Assembly: GCA_003030745.1 (NCBI GenBank)
Contig: PYVG01000004.1
Coordinates: forward strand, 1 to 64,000
Direction: 5' to 3'
DNA from: Pseudidiomarina aestuarii
GTDB lineage: Bacteria > Pseudomonadota > Gammaproteobacteria > Enterobacterales > Alteromonadaceae
DNA: 64,000 nucleotides
A program made the position numbers and the translations under genes. Below are positions 9,682 through 19,310 of this stretch, piece by piece (positions within the stretch are counted from its first letter, which is position 1; each line of letters starts with the position of its first letter). A model generated the notes under the pieces. That model saw only the letters and a program-made list of their open reading frames with translations, did no database searches and had not been told where the DNA came from.

Positions 9682-10305
9682 ATGCAAAAGTTATTACTCT
9701 CCATTGTTGCTCTGGTTGCCCTAGTCGCTGGTATAGCCATATATAACTGGCTCCCGCAGGAGCAACCACAAGCACTGGTCTATGAACCAGCACGCGCCAT
9801 AGCACCATTTACACTCGATGGCAGCGATGGCGAATTGGCTGATAACTCCAGTTTAGAAGGCCAATGGACACTGTTGTTCACGGGCTATACCTTCTGCCCA
9901 GATATCTGCCCAACAACCATGGCAGACTTACGCAAGATCCTACCTGAACTGCAAGAGCACAGCGTTGTACCCGTAAAAGTATGGATGATTTCAGTTGACC
10001 CGCAACGCGATGATGTCGACAGAATACAAAAATATACGAGTTTTTTCGGTGAGGATTTCTATGGGGTGCGAGCTGAACACCAACGCCTGTACCCATTCGT
10101 CAATGGCTTAGGATTGATGTACAGCATCCCCGATGAGGGTGAACAGGACTATCTGGTCAATCACAGCGCCGCAATAATACTGGTTAACCCTGCTGGAAAT
10201 CTGCAGGCTATTTTCAAAGCGGAGCACGTTATTGGTGAAATTCCGACAGTGAGTATGGAACAGCTCGCGCAAGATTTTGAAATCATCGCGCGACGCTATC
10301 ACTAA
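9682..10305 (+). CDS. SCO1/SenC family copper chaperone
   Basis: Membrane-anchored thioredoxin-fold protein that matures the CuA site of CoxB. 207 residues: one N-terminal helix (~4-23), then a periplasmic domain with the copper ligands in FCPDICPTT (CxxxC) and the conserved His in YLVNHSAAIIL. VWMISVDPQRDDVDRI is a typical SCO strand-loop. It is the last gene of the cox locus, 12 bp after ctaB, and converges with the deacetylase gene 6 bp away. Confidence 0.95.
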   Translation: MQKLLLSIVALVALVAGIAIYNWLPQEQPQALVYEPARAIAPFTLDGSDGELADNSSLEGQWTLLFTGYTFCPDICPTTMADLRKILPELQEHSVVPVKVWMISVDPQRDDVDRIQKYTSFFGEDFYGVRAEHQRLYPFVNGLGLMYSIPDEGEQDYLVNHSAAIILVNPAGNLQAIFKAEHVIGEIPTVSMEQLAQDFEIIARRYH

Positions 10306-10311
10306 TTCATT

Positions 10312-11391
10312 TTAATCGGGCCAACGGCCATTCTCATCCGGTCGCACGAATGGATGGGAGTACCAATAAAAACGACCGTTCTGTTTAGCTGATGGCACCG
10401 TACAGTTCAGCCGTGACCGGCCTATGGTTAAGTCGTTCGGCAATTCGATAGTCGCTCGGCTTAAACCCTCATCAACCGCGGACCATTGCGGTTGAATCAC
10501 CGCACTGCCATAAAAGCAATTCATCTGACTGAGTCGATAGTGCTCACTTACTTCTACAGTAAGCTCGACTGTTGGTCTTACCTCAGATCCAGATTGAATC
10601 ATCGATTCCGGCTTCGCCTGCACAACGGGTAGTGGCAAACTCAACAGCTTCGTTTTTAGCGTCTCTAAATTGGCATATTGTGCTGATGCGGGAAACCGTG
10701 GAATTGCGCCGGTTGGCGAGTACTCACCCCAAGGCCCAGAATGCTGTGCAAACGCCAAAAAACCTTCTTCGACCAGCATCTCTGCAAGCTGCGGATTGTA
10801 TTCGCCGTAGGGATACGCAAATAGTTTTGGTTGCTCACCGAGCCGTTGATCAATTTCCTCTTGCGCAGCGAGGACTTCACTACGCTGCCTTGCGAGCCAT
10901 TCTGCTTCAGATTCATGCTCAAGACGCCAGGTCATGTGGCTATGAGATTGTGAATGATTCGCTATGGTCGCACCATACTCTTGAAGTGATTCCAGCTGGT
11001 CCCACGTCATATACAGACGCGGAGTCTCTGCCATCAACTTTGGATTCACGAAAATAGTAAAGGGGTAGTTATACTTCTGGAAGAGTTCAAGGCCTTCGCT
11101 GTAGACATTGCGCCAGCCATCATCAATGGTTATGGCTGCAGCGCGCTCGGGCAGAATCCCAGTTTCAATGCGCTCGGCGGCTTCAGTCAGCGATAATACC
11201 GTGAACTTGTTGTCGGCTAGAAACTCAAAATGCGCTTCGAGTTCTTCGACTGTTACCGAAGTAACCCGCGGTGTATCATCGCCAATATGGTGATACTGTA
11301 AAATAGCAACGCCCGTGGCAGCGGTCGACTTCGCTAGTACTACAAAAGGAACGCTAACCAGCATGGCTAGCCACAAACCAACAACTCGCAT
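10312..11391 (-). CDS. Secreted polysaccharide deacetylase (NodB-like)
   Basis: 359-residue exported protein. The signal peptide MRVVGLWLAMLVSVPFVVLA is followed by a carbohydrate esterase 4 / PgaB-like deacetylase domain: AILQYHHIGDDTPRVTSV, the metal-binding ITIDDGWRN, ATIANHSQSHSHM (His ligands) and LFAYPYGEYN. The C-terminal ~100 residues form an unrecognised domain with two cysteines. The substrate is probably a partially acetylated glycan but is not determined. The ATG at 11391 has AGGAG nine bases upstream; a GTG at 11397 is an alternative. Its 5' end overlaps that of the divergent MATE gene. Confidence 0.88.
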   Translation of the reverse strand: MRVVGLWLAMLVSVPFVVLAKSTAATGVAILQYHHIGDDTPRVTSVTVEELEAHFEFLADNKFTVLSLTEAAERIETGILPERAAAITIDDGWRNVYSEGLELFQKYNYPFTIFVNPKLMAETPRLYMTWDQLESLQEYGATIANHSQSHSHMTWRLEHESEAEWLARQRSEVLAAQEEIDQRLGEQPKLFAYPYGEYNPQLAEMLVEEGFLAFAQHSGPWGEYSPTGAIPRFPASAQYANLETLKTKLLSLPLPVVQAKPESMIQSGSEVRPTVELTVEVSEHYRLSQMNCFYGSAVIQPQWSAVDEGLSRATIELPNDLTIGRSRLNCTVPSAKQNGRFYWYSHPFVRPDENGRWPD

Positions 11392-12742
11392 CGACACTCA
11401 CTCCTCTTCTCAGCAATGGCTCGGCTGGGGCTCACGTGGCGATCATCGACGAATTTTTGCCATTGCGTTACCGATGATCATCTCTAACATCGCGGCACCT
11501 TTATTAGGTCTCGTTGACACCGCCATCATAGGGCATCTGCCCGAGTCGATCTACCTGAGCGCAGTGGCATTAGGCGCTATGGTTGTCAGCTTTGTATTCC
11601 TCCTCGCCATTTTCTTACGGATGACTACGACAGCTGAAGCCGCACAAGCATTCGGCGCTGAGGATCAACCCGCAACAGAACGCACTTTAGTGCACGGCTT
11701 ATGGCTGGCGTGGGGACTTGGCGTGCTATTGATTGTAGGAGGTCCCGGGATTATTGCCGGAGCTTGGTGGATTATTCAGCCCTCGGAAGAACTCCGTCTA
11801 TTGGCATCAGAATACATCTCTATTCGCCTCTGGGCGGCACCCGCGGCATTGACTAATTTAGTAGTGTTAGGCGTTCTCCTCGGGCGCCAACAAAGCAAAC
11901 GCGCCATGGTTCTTGTCATTTTTACCAACGCTGTGAATGTGGTCGGTGATGTAATTCTTATCATCGGCCTCGGTATGACAGTGGCCGGCGCCGCTTGGGC
12001 GTCAGTGATTGCGGAACTTGCCACAGCATTGCTTGGACTAGCCATGCTAAAACCTCTACTGCCTGCCATTGGACCACTTTGGCGAGTACAACGCGATCAT
12101 CTACGTCGCTTCGCTAGCATGAATCGAGACGTGTTCATTCGCTCCTTACTACTGCAGCTCTGCATGGCCGTTATGACTGGCTATGCAGCACGTTTTGGCG
12201 CGGTTTTGGTTGCTGCTAATGCAGTTTTGATGCAGTTCCTATTGCTGATTTCACTGGGTTTAGACGGCATTGCCTATGCTGTTGAAGCACTCGTTGGAGC
12301 CGCTCGAGGACGCAAAAACAGTGAAGAGATTCGCTTTTGGATGAGGTTAACGTTAGTTTGGTCGTGTATTTTTGCATGCCTGTATAGCCTGACATTCTGG
12401 TTGGCGGGGAACTGGATTATTCAAACACTGACGGATTTGCCAGATGTCATTGCCGTGGCTAATCGATATCTGATCTGGCTCTGGATTCTGCCGCTGTTGG
12501 GACACTGGAGCTATTATTTTGACGGTGTCTATATTGGCCTAGGTCTTACCCAAGCGATGCGTGACACGATGGCTATTAGCGCTTTGTTGGTATTCGTTCC
12601 GGTGTGGCTCGGTGGCCAAGCGCTACTAGAAAACAATAACGCCAACCATGGTTTGTGGTTGGCGCTATCGTTATTTCTGCTTGCTCGCGGCGTCAGTCAA
12701 TATTGGATGTTGACGCGACGCTACGCGGTTTTGCTCAAATAA
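11363..12742 (+). CDS. MATE family efflux transporter (DinF-type)
   Basis: 459-residue multidrug/toxin exporter with twelve predicted helices, DinF branch of the MATE family: FAIALPMIISNIAAPLLGLVDTAIIGHL opens the first repeat and DVFIRSLLLQLCMAVMTGYAARFG the second. In E. coli dinF follows lexA; here it is elsewhere and has no LexA box. ATG 11363 is the closest in-frame start to the conserved part, since the 35 codons downstream contain none. The first ~28 bp therefore overlap the start of the divergent deacetylase gene. An ATG at 11315 would extend the overlap. Confidence 0.88.
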   Translation: MASHKPTTRIDTHSSSQQWLGWGSRGDHRRIFAIALPMIISNIAAPLLGLVDTAIIGHLPESIYLSAVALGAMVVSFVFLLAIFLRMTTTAEAAQAFGAEDQPATERTLVHGLWLAWGLGVLLIVGGPGIIAGAWWIIQPSEELRLLASEYISIRLWAAPAALTNLVVLGVLLGRQQSKRAMVLVIFTNAVNVVGDVILIIGLGMTVAGAAWASVIAELATALLGLAMLKPLLPAIGPLWRVQRDHLRRFASMNRDVFIRSLLLQLCMAVMTGYAARFGAVLVAANAVLMQFLLLISLGLDGIAYAVEALVGAARGRKNSEEIRFWMRLTLVWSCIFACLYSLTFWLAGNWIIQTLTDLPDVIAVANRYLIWLWILPLLGHWSYYFDGVYIGLGLTQAMRDTMAISALLVFVPVWLGGQALLENNNANHGLWLALSLFLLARGVSQYWMLTRRYAVLLK

Positions 12743-12825
12743 TGAATTACTGAGCAAGGTCATCCAACAAGATCAGACCTGAAGCATCCTCTTTACGTTA
12801 ACTGAATATTCAATCAGTCCAGAAA

Positions 12826-13404
12826 TTAATAGTATGAGTGCTCGCCACGTTCGTGTTCAGTGACATCACGGACGCCGTTGAGTTCATTGGGGAAGCGCTG
12901 CAATAGCTCTTTCTCGATGCCTTCCTTCAAAGTCACATCAACCATTGAACAACCATTACAACCTCCACCAAATTGCAATACAGCAATGCCGTCTGGCGTG
13001 ATCTGTTGTACTGATACTTTGCCGCCATGGTTGGCAAGTTGTGGATTGATCTCTGCTTGAATCATGTATTCAACACGTTCAATCAATGGTGCATCATCTG
13101 ACACTTTCCGTGCTTTCGCATTGGGTGCTTTTAAGGTCAGCTGTGAACCTAAGTCTTGCACTTCAAAATCAATCACCGCGTCAGCCAGAAATGGCGCGCT
13201 GGTTGAATCGACAACAGCATCGAAACCACTGAATGGTAATACTTCGTCGTCCGCTTCAACAGAATCTGGCGGACAATAAGATACCCCACACTCAGCAGAT
13301 GCTGTGCCTGGGTTCACGACAAACACACGAATGTTGGTGTTATCCGGTTGCTCGGCTAGAAGCTTGCGGAAATGCTCTTGTGCGCTCTCGGTTATCCGAA
13401 TCAT
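12826..13404 (-). CDS. nfuA: Fe-S biogenesis protein NfuA
   Basis: Iron-sulfur carrier that passes a [4Fe-4S] cluster to target proteins. 192 residues: an N-terminal degenerate A-type domain (1-~95, [16 protein letters not shown]) and a C-terminal Nfu domain with the cluster-binding CxxC in [18 protein letters not shown]. Length equals E. coli NfuA (191). comF, its usual neighbour in E. coli (gntX-nfuA), lies 2.7 kb away beyond the M14 peptidase gene. Confidence 0.96.
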   Translation of the reverse strand: MIRITESAQEHFRKLLAEQPDNTNIRVFVVNPGTASAECGVSYCPPDSVEADDEVLPFSGFDAVVDSTSAPFLADAVIDFEVQDLGSQLTLKAPNAKARKVSDDAPLIERVEYMIQAEINPQLANHGGKVSVQQITPDGIAVLQFGGGCNGCSMVDVTLKEGIEKELLQRFPNELNGVRDVTEHERGEHSYY

Positions 13405-13551
13405 ATACTCACCACCTAACTGCTATACTTGAGTAATTTAGTAGGGTATATCTTATCGCAAATTTCCTACATTGCATAGTAACGCTAGTGTCGCAGCCCG
13501 CATTTATTTGCTAGGGTGAGCCTTAATTTTGGGCTCAATGTAGGATCTGCT

Positions 13552-16179
13552 ATGCATAAGTTATTGTCCTCGCTTGCAACTCTCGCTGCCATCATACTGA
13601 TGACAACAAGTGCACACGCCAAAACTTTGGCTGACTATTTACCTGATGATGTCACCTATGACCCGTCAGTCCCGAAGCCAGCTGATGTACTGGGCTATGA
13701 AGTAGGTGAATGGCATGTTCGCCATGATCAACTCGTACGGTATATGGAAGTGTTGGCTGAACACTCCGACCGCTTCCAGATTGAATACACTGGACGCACC
13801 CATGAGCAACGTCCGTTATTGTTGCTGACGGTCACTGCACCCGAGAACTTTGCGAATCTGGATGAGTTGCGCGAGCAGCACACTGCGCTAGCCGACCCAC
13901 AGCGTAAGGGCGATCCTGAAACCGCTCCACTCGTGCTTTATATGGGGTACAGCATTCATGGTGACGAGCCAAGCGGCAGTAATTCTTCACTGTTATATGC
14001 ATACTACTTAGCGGCTGCTCAAGGCGAGAAAATTGAACAGCTTCTCAAAGACACCATCATTCTGTTAGACCCGAGCTTGAATCCGGATGGCCTTGCACGC
14101 TTTGCACAATGGGCTAACCAACATAAGAGCCAAAACTTGGTCGCGGATCCTCAGCATCGTGAACATGTGCAAGGTACACCGCGTGGTCGTGTAAACCATT
14201 ACTGGTTTGACTTGAACCGTGACTGGTTGTTACTGCAACATCCAGAATCACGTGCGCGCATTGCCAACTTCCAAAAGTGGCGTCCAAATGTGTTAACTGA
14301 TTTTCATGAGATGGGCACCAACAGTACGTTCTTCTTCCAACCAGGCATCCCGACACGACGGAACCCAAACACGCCAGAAGAGAACGTCGAATTAACCGCT
14401 AAGCTCGCTGAATACCACGCAGCCAAACTCGATGAAGATGGTCGCTTGTACTTTACTGAAGAAGCTTTCGATGACTTTTATGTTGGGAAAGGCTCGACCT
14501 ATCCAGACGTACAAGGCGCTATTGGTATCTTATTTGAGCAGGCTTCAAGCCGCGGTCATGCGCAAGACTCGATCAATGGTTTAGTCGAATTCCCTTTTAC
14601 GATTCAGAACCAGTTCGATACGTCGCTGACTACGATGTTTGGTGCACATGAGAACAAACAACTGTTCTTGGATTATCAACAACGCTTCTTTGATGCGGCT
14701 TATTCGGCTGCCAAAAAGGCTGACTTTAATGGTTATGTGGTGGGTGACAACTCAGACCCAGCACGCCTCCATGAGATGCTGAATATCTTGCATCAACACG
14801 GTATTCGAGCTTACGCACTTGAGCGTGACATCGAAGTTGGCGGCACCAATTATGCAGCTGGAAGCAGCTACTACGTGCCACTGGAGCAGGAGCAATACAC
14901 GCTGATCCGTGCCATTTTCACTACGGATAAGTCGTTCCGAGACAACACCTTTTATGATGTGTCGGGATGGACTTTGCCGATGGCGTTCAACGTTCCGTTC
15001 AATACTTTCAAAGGACGTCGCATCAATACATCGGACACAGCCTGGACTCCAGCTACGGAGTCGACCTCTCCCGAACTGCCAGCGGACGCCTATGCCTATG
15101 CGTTTGAGTGGCATAACTACTTCAGCCCACGCGCATTGCAAAACTTGCTGGAAGCAGACATCCATGTACGCCAAGCAGACAAGAGCTTCAGTGCACTGAC
15201 TACCACTGGCGAAGTAGCATTTGACCCAGGTACAGTGGTCGTAACTCGCGCCTACCAATCGAAACCTTGGGCGGAAGTTCAAGCACAATTGGGAACCATT
15301 GCTGCTGCCAATAACCTCGAAGTCAGTGCTATTACCTCTGGGTTAACACCTAAAGGTATTGATATCGGTAGTGGTAACATGCGCCCAGTTGAGAAAGTCA
15401 GCGTCATGATGTTGGTCGGCAACGGCGCCAACATGTATGAGGGTGGTGAAGCTTGGTACTACTTAGATCGCCATGTGGATGTGCCGGTCTCGATGATTGA
15501 TACCGATCGTTTTGGTCGTATCGACTTATCTCGCTACACCCATATTGTGATGGTCGATGGCAGCTACTACAACCTCGATAAAGGTGATGCTGACCGGTTG
15601 CGTCGCTGGGTGCGTAACGGTGGTGTCGTGATTGGCCAACAAGGTGGTTCACGTTGGTTAGCTGAGAACGATGTTCTAGCTGCCAAGTTCATTGAGGATG
15701 AAGTCTTCGAAGAGAAATTTGATACCACCAATCTCCGCTACGATGACATGGATAGCTTCTATGGTAAGCGGCGCGTGGCTGGTGCGATATTTGGTGTCGA
15801 GTTGGATACATCGCATCCACTTAGCTTCGGTTTCCCGCGTGCACCACTGCCCGTCTTCAAGGACAGTTTGAATGCTATGGAAACACCCGAGCAGCCATTC
15901 TTAAGTGTAGCGAAGTACTTAGCAGAGCCACTGTTAAGTGGTTATGCCGCAAAAGAAAATCGCGAAGTGCTAGCCGGTAAAACGGCAGTATTAGCGCACC
16001 GCTTAGGCCGAGGCCGGGTGGTTGCCTTCAGTGATGACGTCAACTTCCGTGCCTTCTTCTACGGTTCAGCAAAACTGTTGAGTAACGCTATTTACTTAGC
16101 GCCAGCCATTCGCCCTTCAGCGAATCCTAGTGAAGATGCTGCCGCAGCTGCTGAGGCTGCAGCAGAGGCGGCTCACTAG
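13552..16179 (+). CDS. Large secreted M14 family zinc carboxypeptidase
   Basis: 875-residue exported peptidase. The ATG at 13552 has GTAGGA upstream and opens the signal peptide MHKLLSSLATLAAIILMTTSAHA. The M14 domain (~45-380) has zinc ligands H136 and E139 in SIHGDEPSGSN, and further conserved segments LDPSLNPDG, FDLNRDW and TDFHEMGTNS. The C-terminal half resembles a class I glutamine-amidotransferase-like domain (TGPT-type fold, MVDGSYYNLDKGDADRLRRWVRNGGVV). It ends in a low-complexity Ala/Glu tail. Probably a peptide-scavenging enzyme. It shares antiparallel stop codons with comF. Confidence 0.88.
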   Translation: MHKLLSSLATLAAIILMTTSAHAKTLADYLPDDVTYDPSVPKPADVLGYEVGEWHVRHDQLVRYMEVLAEHSDRFQIEYTGRTHEQRPLLLLTVTAPENFANLDELREQHTALADPQRKGDPETAPLVLYMGYSIHGDEPSGSNSSLLYAYYLAAAQGEKIEQLLKDTIILLDPSLNPDGLARFAQWANQHKSQNLVADPQHREHVQGTPRGRVNHYWFDLNRDWLLLQHPESRARIANFQKWRPNVLTDFHEMGTNSTFFFQPGIPTRRNPNTPEENVELTAKLAEYHAAKLDEDGRLYFTEEAFDDFYVGKGSTYPDVQGAIGILFEQASSRGHAQDSINGLVEFPFTIQNQFDTSLTTMFGAHENKQLFLDYQQRFFDAAYSAAKKADFNGYVVGDNSDPARLHEMLNILHQHGIRAYALERDIEVGGTNYAAGSSYYVPLEQEQYTLIRAIFTTDKSFRDNTFYDVSGWTLPMAFNVPFNTFKGRRINTSDTAWTPATESTSPELPADAYAYAFEWHNYFSPRALQNLLEADIHVRQADKSFSALTTTGEVAFDPGTVVVTRAYQSKPWAEVQAQLGTIAAANNLEVSAITSGLTPKGIDIGSGNMRPVEKVSVMMLVGNGANMYEGGEAWYYLDRHVDVPVSMIDTDRFGRIDLSRYTHIVMVDGSYYNLDKGDADRLRRWVRNGGVVIGQQGGSRWLAENDVLAAKFIEDEVFEEKFDTTNLRYDDMDSFYGKRRVAGAIFGVELDTSHPLSFGFPRAPLPVFKDSLNAMETPEQPFLSVAKYLAEPLLSGYAAKENREVLAGKTAVLAHRLGRGRVVAFSDDVNFRAFFYGSAKLLSNAIYLAPAIRPSANPSEDAAAAAEAAAEAAH

Positions 16180-16916
16180 TCGGTTTTGATAAGCGGGGGT
16201 GCATGGGGTTCGGTGTAAGCCAATGTCCATGCATCTACCGCTACCGCACCGCGTCGTTGCAGCGCCAGAGCAGCAGCTGATACCGAAGCCCCCGTCGTTA
16301 ATACATCATCTACCACCGCGACCGTCAGTCCTTTGACCGATCGCGTGCAATGCATACTATGACTCATATTTTGCCAACGCTCTGCGGCATTCGAGCGATG
16401 CTGCGGTGATTCCTGTTGTAGTCGTCGTAACGTTCCGTATCCCACTGGAATGGACAAGAGTTCCCCTAACTGACCAGCCAACAATCCCGCTTGGTTGTAC
16501 CCGCGTTCACACCAGCGTTGTTTGCTCATCGGCATCGGCACAATCAAGTCAGGCCAACGTACCGGCTGACTGGTTTCACGCAGAACAAAACGTTGGTAGC
16601 AGGTATGGAGCTGTGCCCCTAGCAGCGGCGCTAAAACTCGCGCCAAGTCAGGCATTTGCTTGAACTTGAAATATTGAATGAGCTTTTGCACCTCCGGTTG
16701 CCACCTTAGTGCCGCAAACCAAAATCTTCCGGCGGCGAGATCTTGCCGTTGACAGCGCCAGCGTTGGCAACGCGGCGGTAACCGCGGCAGATCGGCAAAA
16801 CACACCGAGCAAAAGCTCTTTTCACCGACTTCTAGTGGCTCTTCACACAGCCAACAACACGCCAAACCGGGCGTTAAATCAATCCACTTGGCAAGCTGCC
16901 GAGCTATCGCTACCAT
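16176..16916 (-). CDS. comF: ComF family protein / amidophosphoribosyltransferase-like
   Basis: 246-residue ComF/GntX protein linked to DNA uptake and use. An N-terminal zinc-finger with two Cys pairs (CWLCEEPLEVGEKSFCSVC) is followed by a phosphoribosyltransferase-like domain with VAVVDDVLTTGASV. The ATG at 16916 has AAGGA upstream; a GTG at 16922 is an alternative. It is divergent from bioH, the arrangement of gntX-bioH in E. coli. Its last 4 bp overlap the end of the M14 gene through CTAG. Confidence 0.92.
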   Translation of the reverse strand: MVAIARQLAKWIDLTPGLACCWLCEEPLEVGEKSFCSVCFADLPRLPPRCQRWRCQRQDLAAGRFWFAALRWQPEVQKLIQYFKFKQMPDLARVLAPLLGAQLHTCYQRFVLRETSQPVRWPDLIVPMPMSKQRWCERGYNQAGLLAGQLGELLSIPVGYGTLRRLQQESPQHRSNAAERWQNMSHSMHCTRSVKGLTVAVVDDVLTTGASVSAAALALQRRGAVAVDAWTLAYTEPHAPPLIKTD

Positions 16917-16948
16917 AACCACTTCCTTGTCTGTATAGAGGTGTATTC

Positions 16949-17728
16949 ATGGTAGCTGCGGTTTGGTCAAAGGTCAGTGGGCAAGGGTCGGATATTGTCG
17001 TACTCCATGGTTGGGGTTTGAACGCGAATATCTGGACACCCGTTGCCAAGCCCTTGTCTGAGTTGGGCCGTCTCCATCAAATCGATCTACCTGGCTACGG
17101 CGAATCGGCATGGCCTGAAGCACTCCCCATTACATTCAGTAACCTCGTTGAACTGACCTTGGCGGCACTCCCGGAACGCTGTCACTTAGTTGGCTGGTCA
17201 CTGGGTGGGTTAGTTGCCACCCAAATTGCTCTTCAAGCACCCGAGCGTGTCCAGAGTTTAACGACTATCGCAAGTTCACCTTATTTCCCAGCAGCAGATA
17301 ACTGGCCCGGCATTGAGCCTCATATCCTGAATAATTTTGCACGCCTGTTGAGTAAAGACTTCCGGAAAACAGTTGAGCGCTTTCTAGCACTGCAATCCAT
17401 GGGTAGTCCGCATGCGAAAGAGGATGTGCGGCAAGTAAAAACCTGGCTCTTTGAAAAACCTATGGCATCGGTTGAAGTGCTAGATGCAGGGCTGGATATG
17501 TTGGCATCCGTTGATCTTCGTGACCAATTAAAGCACATCGACTTACCGTTCTTCCGCCTCTACGGTCGTCTCGATGCGCTAGTGCCTGCAAGTGTCGCAG
17601 ATCAGGTTCAAGCTCTGGCGCCCGCGAGCTCTCAGTTTGTCTCGCCGCGCTGCAGTCATGCGCCGTTTATTAGCGATCCAACCACATTTGTTCAACAATT
17701 AAGTGCATTCATTTCCAACAACTCGTAG
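16949..17728 (+). CDS. bioH: Pimeloyl-ACP methyl ester carboxylesterase BioH
   Basis: Alpha/beta hydrolase that releases pimeloyl-ACP from its methyl ester in biotin precursor synthesis. 259 residues (E. coli 256). The oxyanion motif is LHGWGLNANIW, the nucleophile Ser84 sits in VGWSLGGL, the acid Asp in RLYGRLDALVP and the His in CSHAPFIS. It is divergent from comF, supporting BioH over other hydrolases. Confidence 0.94.
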   Translation: MVAAVWSKVSGQGSDIVVLHGWGLNANIWTPVAKPLSELGRLHQIDLPGYGESAWPEALPITFSNLVELTLAALPERCHLVGWSLGGLVATQIALQAPERVQSLTTIASSPYFPAADNWPGIEPHILNNFARLLSKDFRKTVERFLALQSMGSPHAKEDVRQVKTWLFEKPMASVEVLDAGLDMLASVDLRDQLKHIDLPFFRLYGRLDALVPASVADQVQALAPASSQFVSPRCSHAPFISDPTTFVQQLSAFISNNS

Positions 17729-17754
17729 ACTGAAGCTAGGTTTCACTGAACTGG

Positions 17755-18387
17755 ATGCGAACGGACATGCACAAGTTTTTTCACGTTTTTTATATTGTCA
17801 TTATTCTTGCCTTACTTTGGTTTGGTAACTTTTCGTCGAATGAGCCTTCAGCCATTGAGCAAGCGGCACAATCGTTTGAGCAAGGTTTTGCCGAAGGCTT
17901 TGCGTCTGCTAAAAATGTAGCAATTGTAGACAGCGAAGATGAAGTAGTTCAAATGACTGAAGACCTCACGCGTGCCAATTCGGATGCAAGCGATGTGAGC
18001 GAAGAGGAAGTGGCTGTGCCGGCAATTCAAGAAGAACCTGACCTAGACAGTATCGCGGCGCAATTGCAGGAATTTACCACCTACCCTGATCGCATGCTGC
18101 AAGAGTCGGTGGACCCAGACTGGGCTTATTTAGTGGAGTCTGATGTGGAGCGACTGTTTGAGATCAAAGACGAACTCGGCGACTTACTGCTGCAGTCAGT
18201 AACCTGTCGCACATCCATTTGCGAACTCAAAGTGAGTAATCAATCCGGAATGAGGATTGAAGATTTGATCCGCGTGCAACAAACCCTATCCAAGCAGCCT
18301 TGGTACGATGAGAACTACACCTCACAATTCAATATCAAAAATGAGGATGACCACCACAGTGTATTTATCGTAAGACCCACACCTTAA
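17755..18387 (+). CDS. Membrane-anchored acidic protein of unknown function
   Basis: Not recognised. 210 residues (206 from the ATG at 17767): a single N-terminal membrane anchor (FHVFYIVIILALLWFGNF), a long acidic Ser/Glu-rich linker (~35-105), and a C-terminal globular part with VTCRTSICELKV, a paired-Cys motif on a predicted strand, then IEDLIRVQQTLSKQPW. An anchored periplasmic protein with a disulfide is a reasonable reading. It lies 27 bp after bioH and ends 3 bp from convergent mutM. Confidence 0.7.
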   Translation: MRTDMHKFFHVFYIVIILALLWFGNFSSNEPSAIEQAAQSFEQGFAEGFASAKNVAIVDSEDEVVQMTEDLTRANSDASDVSEEEVAVPAIQEEPDLDSIAAQLQEFTTYPDRMLQESVDPDWAYLVESDVERLFEIKDELGDLLLQSVTCRTSICELKVSNQSGMRIEDLIRVQQTLSKQPWYDENYTSQFNIKNEDDHHSVFIVRPTP

Positions 18388-18390
18388 CGG

Positions 18391-19206
18391 CTAGCGCTGA
18401 CAGCTTGGGCAGTAAACGGTACTACGCTGCCCCAAGCGAATTTCTTTCAGCCGTCCCGAGCACTGCATACAGAGTTTACCGCCGCGACCATAAACCATCA
18501 GTTCTTGTTTGAAATAACCAGGCTGCCCATCTGCTTGGGTGAAATCTTGCAACGTGGTGCCGCCTTGTTCAATGGCGCGCGCTAGGGTTTGTTTAATAAT
18601 AGGCACTAACTTGGCGTAACGGGCTTTGCTAATGCGTCCAGCGGCTCGCTTAGGATTAATTCCCGCCTTAAACAACGACTCATTGGCATAAATATTCCCC
18701 ACGCCTACCACAACGTGATTGTCCATGATGAAGGTTTTGACGGATTGCGAACGCCCGCGTGAGGCGTTAAACAAATAGTCCAAATGGAAGTCATCGGTCA
18801 GTGGCTCAGGCCCTAGCTCTCGTAGCAGTGGATGATCAAGAGATGGATGTTCTTCACTAAATAACCAACAACCAAAACGACGTGGGTCATTGAATCGCAA
18901 GGACCACCCGCTGCCGAGTTCTAAATCCACATGGTCATGCTTAACCACAATGGTATCGGTCGGAATCACGCGAACCTTGCCCGACATGCCGAGGTGCACA
19001 ATGGCATAGCCTTGCGTGGTATGGATAATCAAATACTTGGCGCGCCGCTCCACCTGAGTAATGGTTGCACCTGTGAGTTGTTGCAGTGTCTCAGGAACTG
19101 GCCAGCGCAGTCGTGCATCACGCACAATCACTTGCTTGATCACTTGGCTTTCAAGATGCGGTGCAATACCACGTCGGCTTACTTCAACTTCAGGTAACTC
19201 AGGCAT
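18391..19206 (-). CDS. mutM: Formamidopyrimidine-DNA glycosylase
   Basis: Removes 8-oxoguanine and formamidopyrimidines from DNA with beta/delta lyase activity. 271 residues. The N-terminus is MPELPEVEV, whose Pro2/Glu3 are the catalytic residues. A central [19 protein letters not shown] follows, and the C-terminal zinc finger has Cys pairs CMQC and CPSC. mutM beside rpmG-rpmB is the classic gammaproteobacterial order, here with the 2OG oxygenase gene inserted on the other strand. Confidence 0.98.
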   Translation of the reverse strand: MPELPEVEVSRRGIAPHLESQVIKQVIVRDARLRWPVPETLQQLTGATITQVERRAKYLIIHTTQGYAIVHLGMSGKVRVIPTDTIVVKHDHVDLELGSGWSLRFNDPRRFGCWLFSEEHPSLDHPLLRELGPEPLTDDFHLDYLFNASRGRSQSVKTFIMDNHVVVGVGNIYANESLFKAGINPKRAAGRISKARYAKLVPIIKQTLARAIEQGGTTLQDFTQADGQPGYFKQELMVYGRGGKLCMQCSGRLKEIRLGQRSTVYCPSCQR

Positions 19207-19310
19207 TCGTTATCTCTTCGGTTCATTCGGTGGTGAGGCGCTTGCGTAAACTGCGAATCTGCCCTATATTCGCGCAACTTTCATTCATTCAACTGTATCT
19301 CTTCAAGCCC

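Noticed and set aside
10572..11057. 161-codon plus-strand open frame inside the deacetylase gene
   Set aside because: It is antisense to a protein with clear catalytic motifs, and no family is recognised.
14752..15288. 178-codon minus-strand open frame inside the M14 peptidase gene
   Set aside because: It is an antisense shadow of a long, conserved coding sequence with no start signal.
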